Shown one piece after another: positions 54,346 through 63,473 of a stretch of DNA of 64,000 bases (position 1 is its first letter; every line of letters starts with the position of its first letter). Source of the DNA: Flavobacterium hibernum (GTDB taxonomy: Bacteria; Bacteroidota; Bacteroidia; Flavobacteriales; Flavobacteriaceae); contig NZ_JPRK01000013.1 in assembly GCF_000832125.1 (NCBI RefSeq), forward strand, positions 236,919 through 300,918, in the 5' to 3' direction. The notes under the pieces are model-generated. The model saw only the letters and a program-made list of their open reading frames with translations, was not told where the DNA came from and made no database searches. The position numbers were made by a program, and so were the translations under genes.

Positions 54346-54774
54346 TTAAAATAATTTATCATTAAATTCAATTACAATAACTATCAATCCAGTAATAAAA
54401 GCACATAAAAAAGTCACAGCTTGCCAAATAAAATAGTTATAAGTTCTTTCCCCAAGTATTTTTGCTTCTTCACGATCATTTTCAATTCCATTTCTTTGAT
54501 TAGTTTCCCTTTTACGAGCAATCTGAGCCGTAAGCTTAAAGTCTTCCAATCTATTAAGCATTACAAATATTCCCAAACCTGTAGAAACAATAATTAATAA
54601 AAAGGATGCGCAAATAAAGAACTTCTGATAATTGTTTAAGATCTCGCAATCACTTAAAAATTTCGAATAAAATCCTAATAGCGCTACATTTAAAAGAATC
54701 AAAAGATTATTGGCAAATCCTAATTGTGTAATTCTAATATTTTGCCATCTTATGTAGCTTTCATTTTCAGCCAT
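54346..54774 (-). CDS. Small membrane protein with SLATT-like layout
   Basis: 142 residues with two helices (NNLLILLNVALLGFYSKF; FFICASFLLIIVSTGLGIFVML), a charged loop (RLEDFKLTAQIARKRETNQR) and one last helix (AVTFLCAFITGLIVIVIEF). The arrangement of N-terminal helical pair, Arg-rich loop and C-terminal helix resembles small SLATT-type membrane effectors of defence systems, but no family is recognised. It is the first gene of a two-gene unit next to a mobile-element remnant. Confidence 0.6.
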   Translation of the reverse strand: MAENESYIRWQNIRITQLGFANNLLILLNVALLGFYSKFLSDCEILNNYQKFFICASFLLIIVSTGLGIFVMLNRLEDFKLTAQIARKRETNQRNGIENDREEAKILGERTYNYFIWQAVTFLCAFITGLIVIVIEFNDKLF

Positions 54775-55188
54775 TCGTCTTATTTATTATGAGTTCGAGA
54801 AATTGCTAGTAACTAATTTATACCAGCCATAAAATGAGATCAATACGATTTTTTTTTAGCTGGCTTTGTGCAATTATAATCTAGCGAATATATGAATAAT
54901 AAACTAATCTTTTAGGGATGTAGCAATAGCGATGAATCAGTTATTTTAGTTCTGTCACTGTTTTTAGTATAATTGAAATCAGATAATTGCCTATAAGCAT
55001 TAAAGTTTTTTTATTGTAATTCTATTTGGTTGCGTCCACACTTGTGTTGCCTTTAATAGAATTCACCCCAGAGCTGTTTGCTTTTCTTCCTGACTGCTAT
55101 TTATCCATCTTACCCCAATTGCTTCCCATTTTGTTTTTTATCAAAGACCCTGTATGCTTTTGTTTTATTTCAGGAGCAAAGGTAGTCC

Positions 55189-55290
55189 GTGTCCTTGAGC
55201 AAAAGCAAGGCCGGGCCTTTCAGGTCTTGCCAAAAAATCTCCACCCATCCGGGTTGTATTTTTTGCCAGAGCCTTGCTTTTGCCGGACAC
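55189..55290. repeat. Long nested hairpin upstream of ssb
   Basis: GTGTCC/GGACAC (outer), GCAAAAGCAAGGC at 55199-55211 with GCCTTGCTTTTGC at 55271-55283 (perfect 13 bp) and an inner CAAAAAAT/ATTTTTTG, so the 102-bp region folds on itself. It is GC-rich against the surroundings and contains no credible gene. It could be a single-strand origin, oriT-type hairpin or leader RNA of the ssb operon. Confidence 0.7.
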
Positions 55291-55436
55291 TCACCTTTTT
55301 ATGCTCATGAAACAAAACATAGCATACTGCGGCTCTTTAGACGAATAAAAAAAAAATGTCAGAAATGAGAATTGAAATATTGAAAACGCCATGATGAAAC
55401 AAAACAGCGCCTGCTCTCATTGCCGAATAAAATTTC

Positions 55437-55467
55437 AAAAAGAAAAGAAAAGAAAAGAAAAGAAAAG
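55437..55467. repeat. AAAAG pentanucleotide tract
   Basis: An A5G followed by five exact AAAAG units, 69 nt before ssb. A tract of this kind can change length by slippage and so change ssb expression. Confidence 0.85.
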
Positions 55468-55535
55468 TAGAAAAAAGTAAAAAGTAAAAAAGCGGGGCGG
55501 GAAAAAGAAAGTAAAAATTTTAAAAACTAGAAATC

Positions 55536-55943
55536 ATGAACATCACAGGAAGATTGACAAAAGATGCGAAAGTAAGCACATTGTCAGACAGCAGACAGGT
55601 AGTAAATTTTTCAGTAGCCATCAATGAGAGCTACAAAAACAAAAAAGGCGACAAGGTGGAGCAGACTACATTTTTTGATTGCGCCTACTGGGTAAGCCCG
55701 AGGGTTGCCGAGTGGCTGACCAAAGGCACGGTGGTGGAGCTCACTGGGATGGTAAGCGCAAGGGCGTGGACAGGAAATGACGGGGAACCGCGCGCGGGGC
55801 TGAACTTCAATACCTCGAATATCAAACTGCACGGGGGAGGGAAGAAATCCGAAAGCGGGCAGGAAGTGAAAACTGGGCAGAATGCGGAACAGGGAAGCAA
55901 AAAAGCTACCATAAAAGAGCCTGAGGACGACATCCCGTTTTGA
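55536..55943 (+). CDS. ssb: Single-stranded DNA-binding protein (element-encoded)
   Basis: 135 residues: OB fold (MNITGRLTKDAKVS, VVNFSVAINESYKNKKGDK, FFDCAYWVS, GTVVELTGMVSARAW) and a disordered linker ending in the acidic tip EPEDDIPF that binds partner proteins. It is shorter than a typical chromosomal SSB. GC content is high relative to the chromosome here. It precedes DUF932 by 55 nt, the usual ICE order. Confidence 0.93.
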   Translation: MNITGRLTKDAKVSTLSDSRQVVNFSVAINESYKNKKGDKVEQTTFFDCAYWVSPRVAEWLTKGTVVELTGMVSARAWTGNDGEPRAGLNFNTSNIKLHGGGKKSESGQEVKTGQNAEQGSKKATIKEPEDDIPF

Positions 55944-55998
55944 GCAGGCAATAAGGGTTCTAAACAATTTTATTTTCAAACTTTAAAAATCAAATATC

Positions 55999-56922
55999 AT
56001 GGCACATAATATCAATTACAACAGCGAGACAGGAAAGTATTCTTTTTTCAGCGTAAAGGAAAAAGCATGGCACGGGCTCGGGCAGGTAGTGGAGCAATAC
56101 CCGACAAGCTCAGAAGCCATCAGACATGCAGGGCTTGATTACGAGGTGGCTAAAAGCCCTTTATACACAAAAGCATCGGGCATTATCCAAACTGCGGGCG
56201 GTATTGAAATGGGCAGTACTGAACTGGCAGTACCTGACTGTTTTGCCACCATCCGCACCGACAGCAATGCCGTTTTGGGTGTAGTAGGGAAAGATTATCA
56301 AATCGTGCAGAACCGTGAGGCGTTCAGCTTCTTTGATGCCATTGTCGGGGGCGGTGACGGCATCTTGTACGAAACGGCAGGGGCGCTCGGGCAGGGAGAG
56401 CGCATTTTTATCACGGCAAAACTCCCTGATTATATCCGTGTGGGCAAAGGGGACGATGTAACCGAAAAGTATATTTTCCTGACCACATCCCATGACGGAA
56501 GCGGAAGCATCACGGCGGCTTTTACGCCTATCCGTATCGTATGCCAAAACACGCTTAACGCTTCGCTTCGCTCGATGAGCAACGTGGTGCGCATCCGCCA
56601 TACCTCGGGGGCAAAACAGCGCCTTGATGATGCCCATAAAGTCATGGGACTGGCGGACAAATTGAGCAACCAATTGGAAGGGATTTTTAATGAATGGGCT
56701 CAAGTTAAGGTAACAGACAGGGAAGTTAAAAAACTGATTCAATTGGCATTATGCCCGAATACCGAAACACTCGCTTTAATTAAAAAAGGGGCTGAGGATG
56801 AAGTTTCCACCGTGTTTAAAAATACGGTAGATGATGCTTTTGCCTATGCCATGGCAAGTGAATCACAGCAGATGGACACGACCAAAGGTACGCTTTTCGG
56901 GGCTTATAATGCCATATATTAG
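55999..56922 (+). CDS. DUF932 protein, 3'-truncated
   Basis: 307 residues. The DUF932 pattern is complete to GTLFGAYNA (AWHGLGQVVEQYPTSSEA; GERIFITAKLPDYI; HDGSGSITAAFTPIRIVCQNTL) but ends at once with IY-stop. Family members I recall run on about 60-80 more residues after GAYNAVTGYY. The break falls at about 56905, where base composition drops and the recombinase gene begins, overlapping by 14 nt. So this is the front part of a broken gene. DUF932 proteins are plasmid/ICE genes of unknown role. Confidence 0.85.
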   Translation: MAHNINYNSETGKYSFFSVKEKAWHGLGQVVEQYPTSSEAIRHAGLDYEVAKSPLYTKASGIIQTAGGIEMGSTELAVPDCFATIRTDSNAVLGVVGKDYQIVQNREAFSFFDAIVGGGDGILYETAGALGQGERIFITAKLPDYIRVGKGDDVTEKYIFLTTSHDGSGSITAAFTPIRIVCQNTLNASLRSMSNVVRIRHTSGAKQRLDDAHKVMGLADKLSNQLEGIFNEWAQVKVTDREVKKLIQLALCPNTETLALIKKGAEDEVSTVFKNTVDDAFAYAMASESQQMDTTKGTLFGAYNAIY

Positions 56923-58444
56923 AGTGAGTACTGACGAGCAGGCAGAAAAAGGATTCTCCCAACGGAATCAGGAGGAAATGCTAAGAAAATATTGCAGTAT
57001 AAAGCAAATACAGATACGTAATGTAATTTATGAAGATCATTCAGCAAAGACTTTTAACAGGCCTCAATGGAAAAAATTTCTTGATGAAGTAAAAAAAAAT
57101 AAAAATAAAATTAGTTTGGTTCTTTTTATGAAGTGGGACAGGTTCAGCCGTAATGCGGGTGATGCTTACCAAATGATCAATGTATTAAGAAAATTAGGTA
57201 TTGAGCCTCAGGCAATAGAACAGCCACTTGATCTTAGTGTTCCGGAAAACAAAATGATGCTTGCATTTTACCTGGCCGCACCCGAGGTTGAAAACGACCG
57301 AAGGGCATTGAATACCTTTCAGGGGCTTAGGAGGGGTAAGAAGGAGGGAAGGCATATGGGTATGGCTCCTTATGGCTATGCCAATAGAGTTACAGAAGAT
57401 GGAAAAAAATATATTGCCATTGTGCCTGAGAAAGCCGTAAAAGTTATATGGGTGTTTGAACAGATTGCAAAAAATATTTTTAGTACTGAATCTATTTACC
57501 AAATGGCCAAAGAGAAAGGCTTTGGTATCTCTAAGAATAACTTGTGGCTTATTATAAGAAATCCTCTTTATTGCGGAAAGATAGTTGTTCCTCAGTATCG
57601 AGATGAAGAGGCGAGATTAGTCAATGGCCAGCATGATGCAATTATTAGTGAAGGATTGTTTTACCAGGTACAGGATGTCCTTGATAGTAAATCACGGACA
57701 TATAGACCGAAAATTAAAACAATAGAAAATTTTCCTTTGAGAGGGTTTTTTATTTGTCCTAATTGCGGACAGAAGTTAACAGGAAGCAAATGCAAAGGAA
57801 GAAATAAATATTATTACTATTACCACTGTGATAAAGTTTGTAAATGGAGAATAAACTCTGAGATAGCGAATAAAACATTTAAGTTGCATTTAAATAAATT
57901 TAAACCTTTACCGGAAGTGAAGAAACTATATTCAGCAGTTCTGCTTGAAGGCTACAGGGAGCATACTGGGTTAATTATTAATGAAAAAAAGAAATCCCTT
58001 GAACAAATTACAGTTTATGAAAAGAAATTGACCGTTGCCAGAAATTTATTAGTCACCGAGAAAATAGATGCTGAGGATTATCATCTTATGAAAATTGAAT
58101 ACAATGCTGTTATCAGCAAGTTAGAGAAAGAGATTGGAAATGTAGATGACGATAGAGAGAATATAGAGTATCTAACGAACACAGGACTGGAAAACCTTTT
58201 AAAGCTTGGTGAAGCCTTTGATGGTGGGGCTTTAGCTGATTCTAGGGAAATAATTGGTTTAATTTTTCCCGAAAATTTTACATTTTCAGAAAACAAAATC
58301 CGCACCGCCCGAGTGAACGAAATCATCAACTCTATTTATCTGGTAAACAATAGGTTACGGGCAAAAAAAAACGGGACAAAAGATGATATTTTTCTTTTGT
58401 CCCGAGTAGTGACCTCGACTGGATTCAAACCAGTAACCTCTTGA
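56909..58444 (+). CDS. Large serine recombinase (integrase)
   Basis: 511 residues from the ATG at 56909 (MPYIRVSTDEQ). The catalytic Ser is Ser7, the Resolvase domain covers about residues 1-140 (FMKWDRFSRN), the Recombinase domain 150-260 (GRHMGMAPYGYANR), a zinc ribbon about 282-320 (CPNCGQKLTG, HCDKVCKW) and a coiled coil after 370. The usual N-terminus has five or six more residues, so the 5' end seems cut at the DUF932 junction. It may be active. The last codons (TSTGFKPVTS) are read from the tRNA-Arg 3' end. Confidence 0.92.
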   Translation: MPYIRVSTDEQAEKGFSQRNQEEMLRKYCSIKQIQIRNVIYEDHSAKTFNRPQWKKFLDEVKKNKNKISLVLFMKWDRFSRNAGDAYQMINVLRKLGIEPQAIEQPLDLSVPENKMMLAFYLAAPEVENDRRALNTFQGLRRGKKEGRHMGMAPYGYANRVTEDGKKYIAIVPEKAVKVIWVFEQIAKNIFSTESIYQMAKEKGFGISKNNLWLIIRNPLYCGKIVVPQYRDEEARLVNGQHDAIISEGLFYQVQDVLDSKSRTYRPKIKTIENFPLRGFFICPNCGQKLTGSKCKGRNKYYYYYHCDKVCKWRINSEIANKTFKLHLNKFKPLPEVKKLYSAVLLEGYREHTGLIINEKKKSLEQITVYEKKLTVARNLLVTEKIDAEDYHLMKIEYNAVISKLEKEIGNVDDDRENIEYLTNTGLENLLKLGEAFDGGALADSREIIGLIFPENFTFSENKIRTARVNEIINSIYLVNNRLRAKKNGTKDDIFLLSRVVTSTGFKPVTS

Positions 58445-58483
58445 GCCGTAATCAAGTGCGCTATTCAGTTGCGCCACGAGGCC
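58410..58483 (-). tRNA. tRNA-Arg (anticodon ACG)
   Basis: Full cloverleaf of 74 nt: acceptor GGCCTCG/CGAGGTC with discriminator A, D arm GCGC/GCGC, anticodon stem CTTGA/TCAAG with loop TTACGGC (anticodon ACG, read as ICG), five-base variable loop and T arm ACTGG-TTTGAAT-CCAGT. CCA is not encoded. The recombinase gene overlaps the tRNA 3' half from the other strand, the usual place of an integration site. Confidence 0.95.
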
Positions 58484-58541
58484 TTTTTTGTTATCAATTT
58501 GGCTATTTTTTTGTAGCTTTGTTGATTGCTTATTGCGGGTG

Positions 58542-58571
58542 CAAAGATAGACATAAATGTGAGATAAACAA
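58542..58571 (-). promoter_or_regulatory. Promoter of tRNA-Arg
   Basis: On the reverse strand: TTG (58571 to 58569), 19 nt, TATCTTTG (58549 to 58542), about 60 nt before the tRNA. A plus-strand TAGCTTTG (58514-58521) may serve apt. Confidence 0.6.
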
Positions 58572-58599
58572 GAGGAAAATAACATAAAATTTAAAAAAA

Positions 58600-59112
58600 A
58601 TGAAGATTGAAAATTATATACGTGATATTCAGGGTTTTCCCAAAAAAGAAATTTTGTTTAAAGATATCACTCCGCTGCTAAATGACCCAAAAGCGAGGAA
58701 AGAATGCTTATCAGTTTTAGTAAATTCTTTAAAAGGACAAAAAATCGATAAAGTCGTAGGAGCAGAGAGTCGTGGTTTTTTCTTCGGGATTTTACTTGCT
58801 CAGGAGTTAAACGCAGGTTTTGTACCCGTAAGGAAGCCAAATAAGCTGCCGTACGACAAAATATCGGCTACATATGAGTTAGAATATGGTACGGATAGTT
58901 TAGAGATGCATATCGACGCGATAAAGAAAGGAGATAAGGTTTTAGTTCACGACGATGTTTTGGCGACAGGAGGAACCGCAAAAGCAGTTTGTGAATTAGT
59001 AGAGAAGTTAGGAGGCGAAATTGTGCAATGTAATTTCCTAATGGAGCTGACTTTTTTAAACGGAAGAGAAAAAATAAAAGAAAACCCAATTTTTGCCGCT
59101 TTGACTTATTAA
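58600..59112 (+). CDS. apt: Adenine phosphoribosyltransferase
   Basis: 170 residues: PRPP motif VLVHDDVLATGGTAKA, flexible loop with RKPNKLPYD, start IRDIQGFPKKEILFKDITPLL and GAESRGFFFG. It salvages adenine to AMP with PRPP. Standard length for apt. A terminator follows (59139). Core gene, unaffected by the neighbouring element. Confidence 0.96.
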   Translation: MKIENYIRDIQGFPKKEILFKDITPLLNDPKARKECLSVLVNSLKGQKIDKVVGAESRGFFFGILLAQELNAGFVPVRKPNKLPYDKISATYELEYGTDSLEMHIDAIKKGDKVLVHDDVLATGGTAKAVCELVEKLGGEIVQCNFLMELTFLNGREKIKENPIFAALTY

Positions 59113-59138
59113 GAGCAGAATATTCGAAGTAATAAAAA

Positions 59139-59174
59139 AATCCCAATTCTAATATTTTTAGAATTGGGATTTTG
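59139..59174. terminator. Bidirectional terminator between apt and pheT
   Basis: AATCCCAATTCTA, AT-rich loop, TAGAATTGGGATT, then TT; A7 upstream for the reverse direction. The two genes converge here. Confidence 0.9.
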
Positions 59175-59197
59175 TATTATAAAACAAAAACTGTTCT

Positions 59198-61618
59198 TTA
59201 TCTTAAAGTAGCTCCAAGTTCAGTTTCAAAAGTTTGTTGCAACTTAGACATGATTTTGTCAATTTGAGCGTCTGTAAGCGTTTTTGTATTATCTTGAATG
59301 GTAAAGCTCAATGCATACGATTTTTTGCCTTCAGGAAGCTTTTCTCCTTCATAAACATCAAACAAGTTAATATCTTTTAAAAGTGATTTTTCGGTTTGCT
59401 TAGCAAGATTAAAAATACTTTCATAAGTAGTGTCTTTATCAATTAATAAAGCCAAATCTCTACGTACTTCAGGATATTTTGGAATCTCTGTATACTTAAT
59501 TTTTCCGGTAATGATTTTTAGAACTAAATCCCAGTTAAAATCTGCAAAATAAACATCTTGTTTAATTCCGAAAGTTTTAAGTATTGATTTTTTTACCACA
59601 CCCATTTCTACCAAAACATCGTTGTTGTAAGTAATAGCAGTTCCTTCAGAGAAAATATCAGATTGAACAGGTGCATTCGAAATTTTATCAATTCCTAAAC
59701 GTGCCAAAATACCTTTTACATATCCTTTCAATAAAAAGAAATCAGTTGTTTTTTGTGGGTTTGTCCAGCTTTCTTTGTTTCTGTTTCCAGAAATTAATAA
59801 AGTCAGGTGTTTATGCTCTTCGTATCCGTTAAGATATTTATGATATGATTTTCCGTATTCAAATAATTTTAAATCAGAATTTTTTCTGTTGATGTTATAT
59901 GAAATTGCTTCTAAACCAGAAAACAACAATGATTGACGCATTGTAGATAAATCACTACTCAACGGATTTAATATCGTTACATTGTGTTCTTCTTTTAAAA
60001 CTGCCGATAATTTTGCGTAAGAAGCAGTTGTTAAAGAGTTCGCCATCATTTCATGAAAACCTTGCGAGTTTAATTGAGATGCAATAACGTTTTGTACTTT
60101 ATAATCTTCTGTTCTTGGCGAATTAGAAACTGTTGCATTGAATTTTTTAGAAAAATTAATGTTGTTGTATCCGTAAACTCTCAAAATCTCTTCGATTACA
60201 TCAATTTCGCGTTGTACATCAACACGATAAGCGGGAATGGTTAATCCTAAACCAGAATCAGAAACACTGTTTACTTTGATATCTAAAGAAACCAAGATTT
60301 TTTTAATCGTGTCTTTCGGAATTTCTTGTCCAATGATTTTAGAAACATGGCTAAAGTTTAATAAAACAGAGAAATCTTCTACTTTTTTAGGATAAACTTC
60401 AACAACATCAGATGTGATTTTTCCGCCCGCTACTTCCTGAATTAATAAGGCAGCACGTTTTAAAGCGTATTCAGTAATTGTAGGGTCAATTCCTCTTTCA
60501 AATCTAAAAGAAGCATCTGTATTTAATTGATGTCTTTTAGCAGTTTTACGAACACTAACGGCATCAAAATAAGCACTTTCTAAGAAAATTGTTGTTGTAC
60601 CTTCGGTTACACCAGATTTTTTTCCTCCAAAAACTCCCGCAATACAAAGTGGGCCTTTTTCGTCGCAAATCATTAAATCTTCTTTATGCAATGTTCTTTC
60701 AACATCATCAAGCGTGACGAATTTTGTTCCCTCAGGAAGTGTTTTTACAATTACTTTTCCGTTAATTTTTGAAGCATCAAATGCATGTAAAGGCTGTCCT
60801 AGTTCATGTAAAACATAATTAGTAACATCGACTATATTATTTTTTGGAGTTAATCCAATAGCTTTTAAACGATCTTGCAACCATGAAGGAGATTCTTTAA
60901 CTGAGATTCCAGAAATGGTTACACCACAATATCTAGGTGCTAAAAGTGGTTCTTCGACATTTACGTCAATTTTTAATGTACGCATGTCAACTCTAAAGTT
61001 ACTCACAGACGGCGTAATCAATTCGACATTTACACCACGTTGTAACATTCCCGCTCTTAAATCACGAGCAGTTCCCAGATGACTCATCGCATCAGCACGG
61101 TTAGGCGTTAATCCAATCTCGAAAACTTCATCATTAACAACCTGAAAAACTTCTGAAGCAGCAGTTCCTGGAACCAATTTCTCATCCAGAACCATAATTC
61201 CATCATGGCCAGTACCTAAGCCCAATTCGTCTTCGGCACAAATCATTCCGTGACTTTCCTGTCCGCGAATTTTTCCTTTTTTTATCGTAAATTCTACACC
61301 ATCTTTATCATACAAAACAGTTCCAATAGTAGCAACAGGAACTTTTTGGCCGGCAGCAACGTTAGCAGCGCCACAAACAATTTGTATAGGAGACTCTAAC
61401 CCAATATTTACAGTTGTAACGTTTAGTCGGTCTGCATCTGGGTGTTTTTCACACGTAAGTACGTGTCCAACAACAACTCCTTGTAAACCGCCTTTTATCG
61501 ACTGGTATTTTTCGACAACTTCTACCTCAAGACCCAAATCTGTTAGTAATTCTGAAGTTTGCTCAGATGTCCAGTCTGTTTTAATAAATTGTTTTAACCA
61601 ATTGTAAGATATTTTCAT
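59198..61618 (-). CDS. pheT: Phenylalanine-tRNA ligase beta subunit
   Basis: 806 residues, full length. Domains in order: tRNA-binding OB domain (EKHPDADRLNVTTVNIG, about 40-150), B3/B4 editing domain (from about 215), B5, the synthetase core (about 480-690) and the C-terminal FDX-ACB anticodon domain (YPEVRRDLALLIDKDT to the end). It makes Phe-tRNA together with PheS, which is not in the window. Its start is clean; no pheS neighbour, typical of Bacteroidetes. Confidence 0.97.
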   Translation of the reverse strand: MKISYNWLKQFIKTDWTSEQTSELLTDLGLEVEVVEKYQSIKGGLQGVVVGHVLTCEKHPDADRLNVTTVNIGLESPIQIVCGAANVAAGQKVPVATIGTVLYDKDGVEFTIKKGKIRGQESHGMICAEDELGLGTGHDGIMVLDEKLVPGTAASEVFQVVNDEVFEIGLTPNRADAMSHLGTARDLRAGMLQRGVNVELITPSVSNFRVDMRTLKIDVNVEEPLLAPRYCGVTISGISVKESPSWLQDRLKAIGLTPKNNIVDVTNYVLHELGQPLHAFDASKINGKVIVKTLPEGTKFVTLDDVERTLHKEDLMICDEKGPLCIAGVFGGKKSGVTEGTTTIFLESAYFDAVSVRKTAKRHQLNTDASFRFERGIDPTITEYALKRAALLIQEVAGGKITSDVVEVYPKKVEDFSVLLNFSHVSKIIGQEIPKDTIKKILVSLDIKVNSVSDSGLGLTIPAYRVDVQREIDVIEEILRVYGYNNINFSKKFNATVSNSPRTEDYKVQNVIASQLNSQGFHEMMANSLTTASYAKLSAVLKEEHNVTILNPLSSDLSTMRQSLLFSGLEAISYNINRKNSDLKLFEYGKSYHKYLNGYEEHKHLTLLISGNRNKESWTNPQKTTDFFLLKGYVKGILARLGIDKISNAPVQSDIFSEGTAITYNNDVLVEMGVVKKSILKTFGIKQDVYFADFNWDLVLKIITGKIKYTEIPKYPEVRRDLALLIDKDTTYESIFNLAKQTEKSLLKDINLFDVYEGEKLPEGKKSYALSFTIQDNTKTLTDAQIDKIMSKLQQTFETELGATLR

Positions 61619-61893
61619 GTTAACTTTTTTATTCTTGTATAAGGTTACAAATATAAGGATTGCGTGTTGTAGTAAGAAACAATTTATTTGGTTTTTTTAG
61701 AGTGTTCTTAATTTAAGTAAAAGTGTTTCGTATTGAATATTTTGTTTTTTTAATGCTAATTTTTTAATAATTAAATACTAAAAGTTAGTTATAAAAACGA
61801 ATGTGTAATTTTTGTGCTATTAGATGAATGAAAAGTGCTATTCTGAATCAAATTATGAAGGTAAATTTGAAATGAATCAAAAAAAATATCATT

Positions 61894-63399
61894 ATGAGTA
61901 CTATCGCACAAAGACCTGAATTTAAGGCAAAATATGATAATTACATCAACGGAAAATTTACTGCACCTATTAAAGGAGAATACTTTGATGTTATTTCTCC
62001 AATTGACGGAAAGGTATTTACCAAAGCAGCACATTCAGGAAAAGAAGATTTAGAACTTGCTGTTGATTCTGCCTATGAAGCATTTAAAACTTGGGGAAAA
62101 ACATCAGTTACCGAAAGAAGTATTTTACTAAATAAAATTGCACAAAAAATAGAAGATAATCTCGAGTATATTGCCACTGTTGAAACTATTGATAATGGTA
62201 AACCAATTCGTGAAACGCTTGCCGCAGATATTCCACTGGCAATCGATCACTTTAGATATTTTGCAGGAGTTATTCGGGCCGAAGAAAGTTCTATTTCCGA
62301 GCTTGATTCTCAAACAGTTTCAATCGCTTTAAGTGAACCATTAGGTGTTGTTGCACAGATTATTCCGTGGAATTTCCCGATTTTAATGGCGGTTTGGAAA
62401 ATTGCTCCGGCATTGGCAGCAGGAAATACAATTGTTTTAAAACCAGCCGAAAGTACACCAATTTCTATTTTAGTTTTAATGGAATTAATTGGAGATATTC
62501 TGCCGGCAGGAGTTCTAAATATTGTAAACGGTTTTGGTGCAGAGCTTGGGCGCCCTTTGGTTACCAATAAAAAAGTTTCTAAAGCAGCCTTTACTGGTTC
62601 GACTACAACCGGACGTTTGGTAATGCAATATGCAACCGAGAATATTATTCCGGTTACACTTGAACTCGGTGGTAAATCACCAAACATTTTCTTTCCATCT
62701 GTAGCAGATCATGACGATGATTTCTTCGATAAAGCGATCGAGGGGGCCGTTTTATTTGCTTTAAATCAAGGGGAAATTTGTACTTGCCCATCAAGATTGT
62801 TAATTCATGAAGATATCTATGACAAGTTTATTGCAAAAGTGATCGAAAGAACTGAAGCTATTATTAAAGGAAATCCTTTGGATAAAACGACTATGATTGG
62901 TGCACAAACATCATTAGTTCAGAAAGAAAAAATCATGTCTTATATTAAACTGGGAAAAGAAGAAGGAGCGGAGTTATTGACTGGAGGAGATGAAAATAAT
63001 TTAGGTGGAGATCTCGAGGGAGGTTACTACATTAAGCCTACTTTGTTTAAAGGACACAATAAAATGAGAATTTTTCAAGAAGAGATTTTTGGACCAGTTC
63101 TCGCAGTTACGACTTTTAAAACGACTGAAGAAGCTATTGAAATTGCGAATGACACAATGTACGGTTTGGGGGCCGGTGTCTGGACACGCGATGCACATGA
63201 AATTTATCAGGTGCCAAGAGCTATTCAGTCAGGTCGTGTCTGGATTAATCAATACCATTCTTATCCTGCCGGAGCACCATTTGGAGGTTATAAACAATCT
63301 GGAATTGGTCGTGAAAACCACAAAATGATGTTGGGACAATACCGTCAGACCAAAAACATGTTGATTTCTTACGATAAAAAGAAACTAGGTTTCTTTTAG
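61894..63399 (+). CDS. Aldehyde dehydrogenase (acetaldehyde/ExaC-like)
   Basis: 501 residues: catalytic Cys in GEICTCPSR, general-base Glu in LELGGKSP, NAD motif FTGSTTTGR and PWNFP. The double Cys-x-Cys of the active site is as in acetaldehyde dehydrogenases of the AldB/ExaC group. A -7 box TAAATTTG (61862-61869) lies 24 nt before the ATG. It is followed by DUF779 after a terminator, a fixed pair in many bacteria. Confidence 0.94.
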   Translation: MSTIAQRPEFKAKYDNYINGKFTAPIKGEYFDVISPIDGKVFTKAAHSGKEDLELAVDSAYEAFKTWGKTSVTERSILLNKIAQKIEDNLEYIATVETIDNGKPIRETLAADIPLAIDHFRYFAGVIRAEESSISELDSQTVSIALSEPLGVVAQIIPWNFPILMAVWKIAPALAAGNTIVLKPAESTPISILVLMELIGDILPAGVLNIVNGFGAELGRPLVTNKKVSKAAFTGSTTTGRLVMQYATENIIPVTLELGGKSPNIFFPSVADHDDDFFDKAIEGAVLFALNQGEICTCPSRLLIHEDIYDKFIAKVIERTEAIIKGNPLDKTTMIGAQTSLVQKEKIMSYIKLGKEEGAELLTGGDENNLGGDLEGGYYIKPTLFKGHNKMRIFQEEIFGPVLAVTTFKTTEEAIEIANDTMYGLGAGVWTRDAHEIYQVPRAIQSGRVWINQYHSYPAGAPFGGYKQSGIGRENHKMMLGQYRQTKNMLISYDKKKLGFF

Positions 63400-63416
63400 T
63401 TGGTTTTTTGTTGATT

Positions 63417-63448
63417 TAAAAAGGTAAGTTTTTGACTTACCTTTTTTT
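63417..63448 (+). terminator. Intrinsic terminator between aldehyde dehydrogenase and DUF779
   Basis: AAGGTAAGT (63421-63429), TTTTG loop, ACTTACCTT (63435-63443), T run. It may be leaky, as DUF779 has no clear promoter. Confidence 0.85.
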
Positions 63449-63473
63449 ATAAGTTTAATTTAAAATGTAAGTC

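Larger units (their letters stand above)
55020..58444 (+). mobile_element. Remnant of an integrative element at tRNA-Arg
   Basis: A GC-richer stretch (about 55.1-56.9 kb) with a long hairpin, SSB and DUF932 genes as in Bacteroidetes conjugative transposons, followed by an AT-rich serine recombinase that runs into tRNA-Arg. No transfer (tra) or relaxase genes are present. The left limit is uncertain: 54775-55019 has no gene. The rest of the element must be deleted or rearranged. Confidence 0.65.

Noticed and set aside
55026..55310. 94-codon open frame on the plus strand in front of ssb
   Set aside because: It overlaps the long inverted repeat, and its composition follows the hairpin rather than codon use; no start context.
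56161..56742. 193-codon minus-strand frame
   Set aside because: Antisense to the DUF932 gene; it is long only because of the GC-rich composition.
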